Shown piece after piece: positions 63,187 through 64,000 of a DNA stretch of 64,000 bases. The notes under the pieces were generated by a model. It had not been told where the DNA came from and made no database searches. It saw only the letters and a list, made by a program, of their open reading frames with translations. Within the stretch, counting starts at the first letter, position 1, and every line of letters begins with the position of its first letter. Both the position numbers and the translations under genes were made by a program. The DNA is from G963704535 sp963704535 (lineage in GTDB: Bacteria; Chloroflexota; Chloroflexia; Chloroflexales; Roseiflexaceae): positions 3,534,001-3,598,000 of the forward strand of contig OY969916.1 of NCBI GenBank assembly GCA_963704535.1. The letters run 5' to 3'.

Positions 63187-63816
63187 TTGAAGATCGGCTT
63201 GATTGTGGATGGCGAAGCGGAATTTCGTTCGCTGCCGCTCCTTCTTCCTCGTATTTCCACCCCAAATACGTTACTGAGCCCGCTGTATGCGAAGATTCAG
63301 CCCTACTCTCCTATCCCTCAGATAGTACGGGCCATTAAAACAAAACTTAACATTTTGTCAGCAAAACATGTGGATTTGGCGCTCATCCTTGTAGACTTAG
63401 AAAACCAGGAAGTTTGCCCTGGTGGCTGGGCAAGGCAAATAGAACTAGCTTGCAGCAAAGATTGTGCCCAGTATGGCATTGATCAATTTGCAGTTGTTGT
63501 TAAAAGGATTTGCTATGAAAATTGGCTCATAGCAGATACTGTAGCTGTCAACAAATCACCCAAACGTTTTAATCTCACAGATGCTCATCGTCGATCTATC
63601 GTACCGGATCGAGCCGATAGCGTTGATGCACAGAAAATGCTTCGTGCGATCGTTCAAGGGGCAGCGTATGATAAAGTTCCTGATGCCATTCGTATATTGA
63701 GAAATGCAGATCCTTTACGTATTGCAGAGAACTCGCGTTCTTTCAGGAGATTTCTTCGTGTGTTAGAGAATCCCGAATATAAGATGCAAAGTATGAGGCC
63801 AGCGAAACATAGCTGA
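63187..63816 (+). CDS. DUF4276 family protein (TOPRIM-like)
   Basis: 209 residues from the TTG at 63187. GLIVDGEAEFRSLPLLLPRI at the N-terminus, LILVDLENQE near residue 70 and CYENWLIADT near 115 follow the DUF4276 pattern. The Glu in DGEAEF and the Asp/Glu in LVDLEN resemble the acidic TOPRIM motifs used for metal-dependent DNA or RNA cleavage, an inference. With the ATPase it makes a two-gene cassette resembling PARIS/OLD defence layouts. AT-rich codon use. Pairing is seen directly; defence is inferred. Confidence 0.85.
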   Translation: MKIGLIVDGEAEFRSLPLLLPRISTPNTLLSPLYAKIQPYSPIPQIVRAIKTKLNILSAKHVDLALILVDLENQEVCPGGWARQIELACSKDCAQYGIDQFAVVVKRICYENWLIADTVAVNKSPKRFNLTDAHRRSIVPDRADSVDAQKMLRAIVQGAAYDKVPDAIRILRNADPLRIAENSRSFRRFLRVLENPEYKMQSMRPAKHS

Positions 63817-63903
63817 CAACGACCCACCAGCGGCGAGCTGACACAAATCGTTCGGCCGCCTTCGAGTCCATCCCCTACCACCCGAAGACGGCCCACCACT
63901 ACC

Positions 63904-64000
63904 CTACTCCCCATCCACAATCGCACCTCGATCAAATACCGCCGGATAGCGCGTCACCACCGCATCCACGATTGCTTCGCCAAGCGCCCAGAAGCCGCGC
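63904..64000 (-). CDS. C-terminal end of an unidentified protein (runs off the window)
   Basis: Minus-strand frame ending in a stop at 63904-63906. It reads RGFWALGEAIVDAVVTRYPAV and FDRGAIVDGE. Too short for a family call. GC-rich codon use marks the end of the AT-rich cassette. Confidence 0.5.
   Translation of the reverse strand, partial: RGFWALGEAIVDAVVTRYPAVFDRGAIVDGE

Noticed and set aside
63860..63885. tRNA T-arm-like sequence TTCGAGTCCATCCCC
   Set aside because: No acceptor, D or anticodon arms at the right distances.

Overview
The window is GC-rich bacterial chromosome, most likely from a filamentous member of the Chloroflexota (class Chloroflexia, Roseiflexus/Kouleothrix/Herpetosiphon-like). 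This is inferred from the mix of genes (a giant Ser/Thr-kinase/ATPase/GAF/histidine-kinase receptor, many two-component proteins, a lamin-tail surface protein with Thr-Pro linkers, late cobalamin genes) and from the very dense short palindromic repeats between genes. No rRNA, tRNA, CRISPR array or replication origin was seen.

Layout. 1-6.5 kb: a possibly truncated unknown gene, a dehydrogenase remnant, a cytochrome P450, a class C beta-lactamase-like gene cleanly split by an IS630-type insertion sequence, a nucleotidyltransferase-like gene and a DUF5946 gene. 6.7-10.7 kb: a hydantoinase/oxoprolinase pair (HyuA, HyuB). 11-13.9 kb: a secreted beta-helix protein and a metallo-hydrolase. 14-31 kb: a signalling region with a 1780-residue hybrid kinase and a receiver protein, an OmpR-type regulator with its HAMP kinase, a PAS kinase overlapping a receiver gene, and a 982-residue hybrid kinase; a GNAT acetyltransferase and a CaiB/BaiF CoA-transferase family gene lie among them. 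31.6-45.5 kb: glycogen synthase, ferredoxin, a CinA-like/nucleotidyltransferase fusion, a methyltransferase, a sugar oxidoreductase and isomerase pair, MoeA, a SWIM-domain protein, thioredoxin reductase and the lamin-tail protein; several of these carry frameshifts. 45.6-56 kb: a ROK protein, a two-gene unit of unknown function, a HEAT-repeat protein, PIG-L deacetylase with a FemAB-like transferase, HAD hydrolase with a ParB-fold protein, and MurE. 56.7-61.2 kb: cobalamin genes cobA, cobB/cbiA, cobU and cobD. 61.4-63.8 kb: a small zinc-ribbon/alphaCTD-like protein, then an AT-rich two-gene cassette of an ABC-type ATPase plus a DUF4276 TOPRIM-like protein, the best candidate here for a defence system.

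The most striking overall feature is the repeats. At least three palindromic families (A: core GAGTTTGAGGGG with the complementary CCCCTCAA half; B: about 90 bp with ends like TAGCATTCCTA; C: GGGGAGGGC) occupy most intergenic gaps, sometimes in tandem. Simple-word hairpins act as likely terminators. Several real genes read into these repeats, so their proteins end in repeat-encoded tails, and murE carries two repeat-like insertions in frame.
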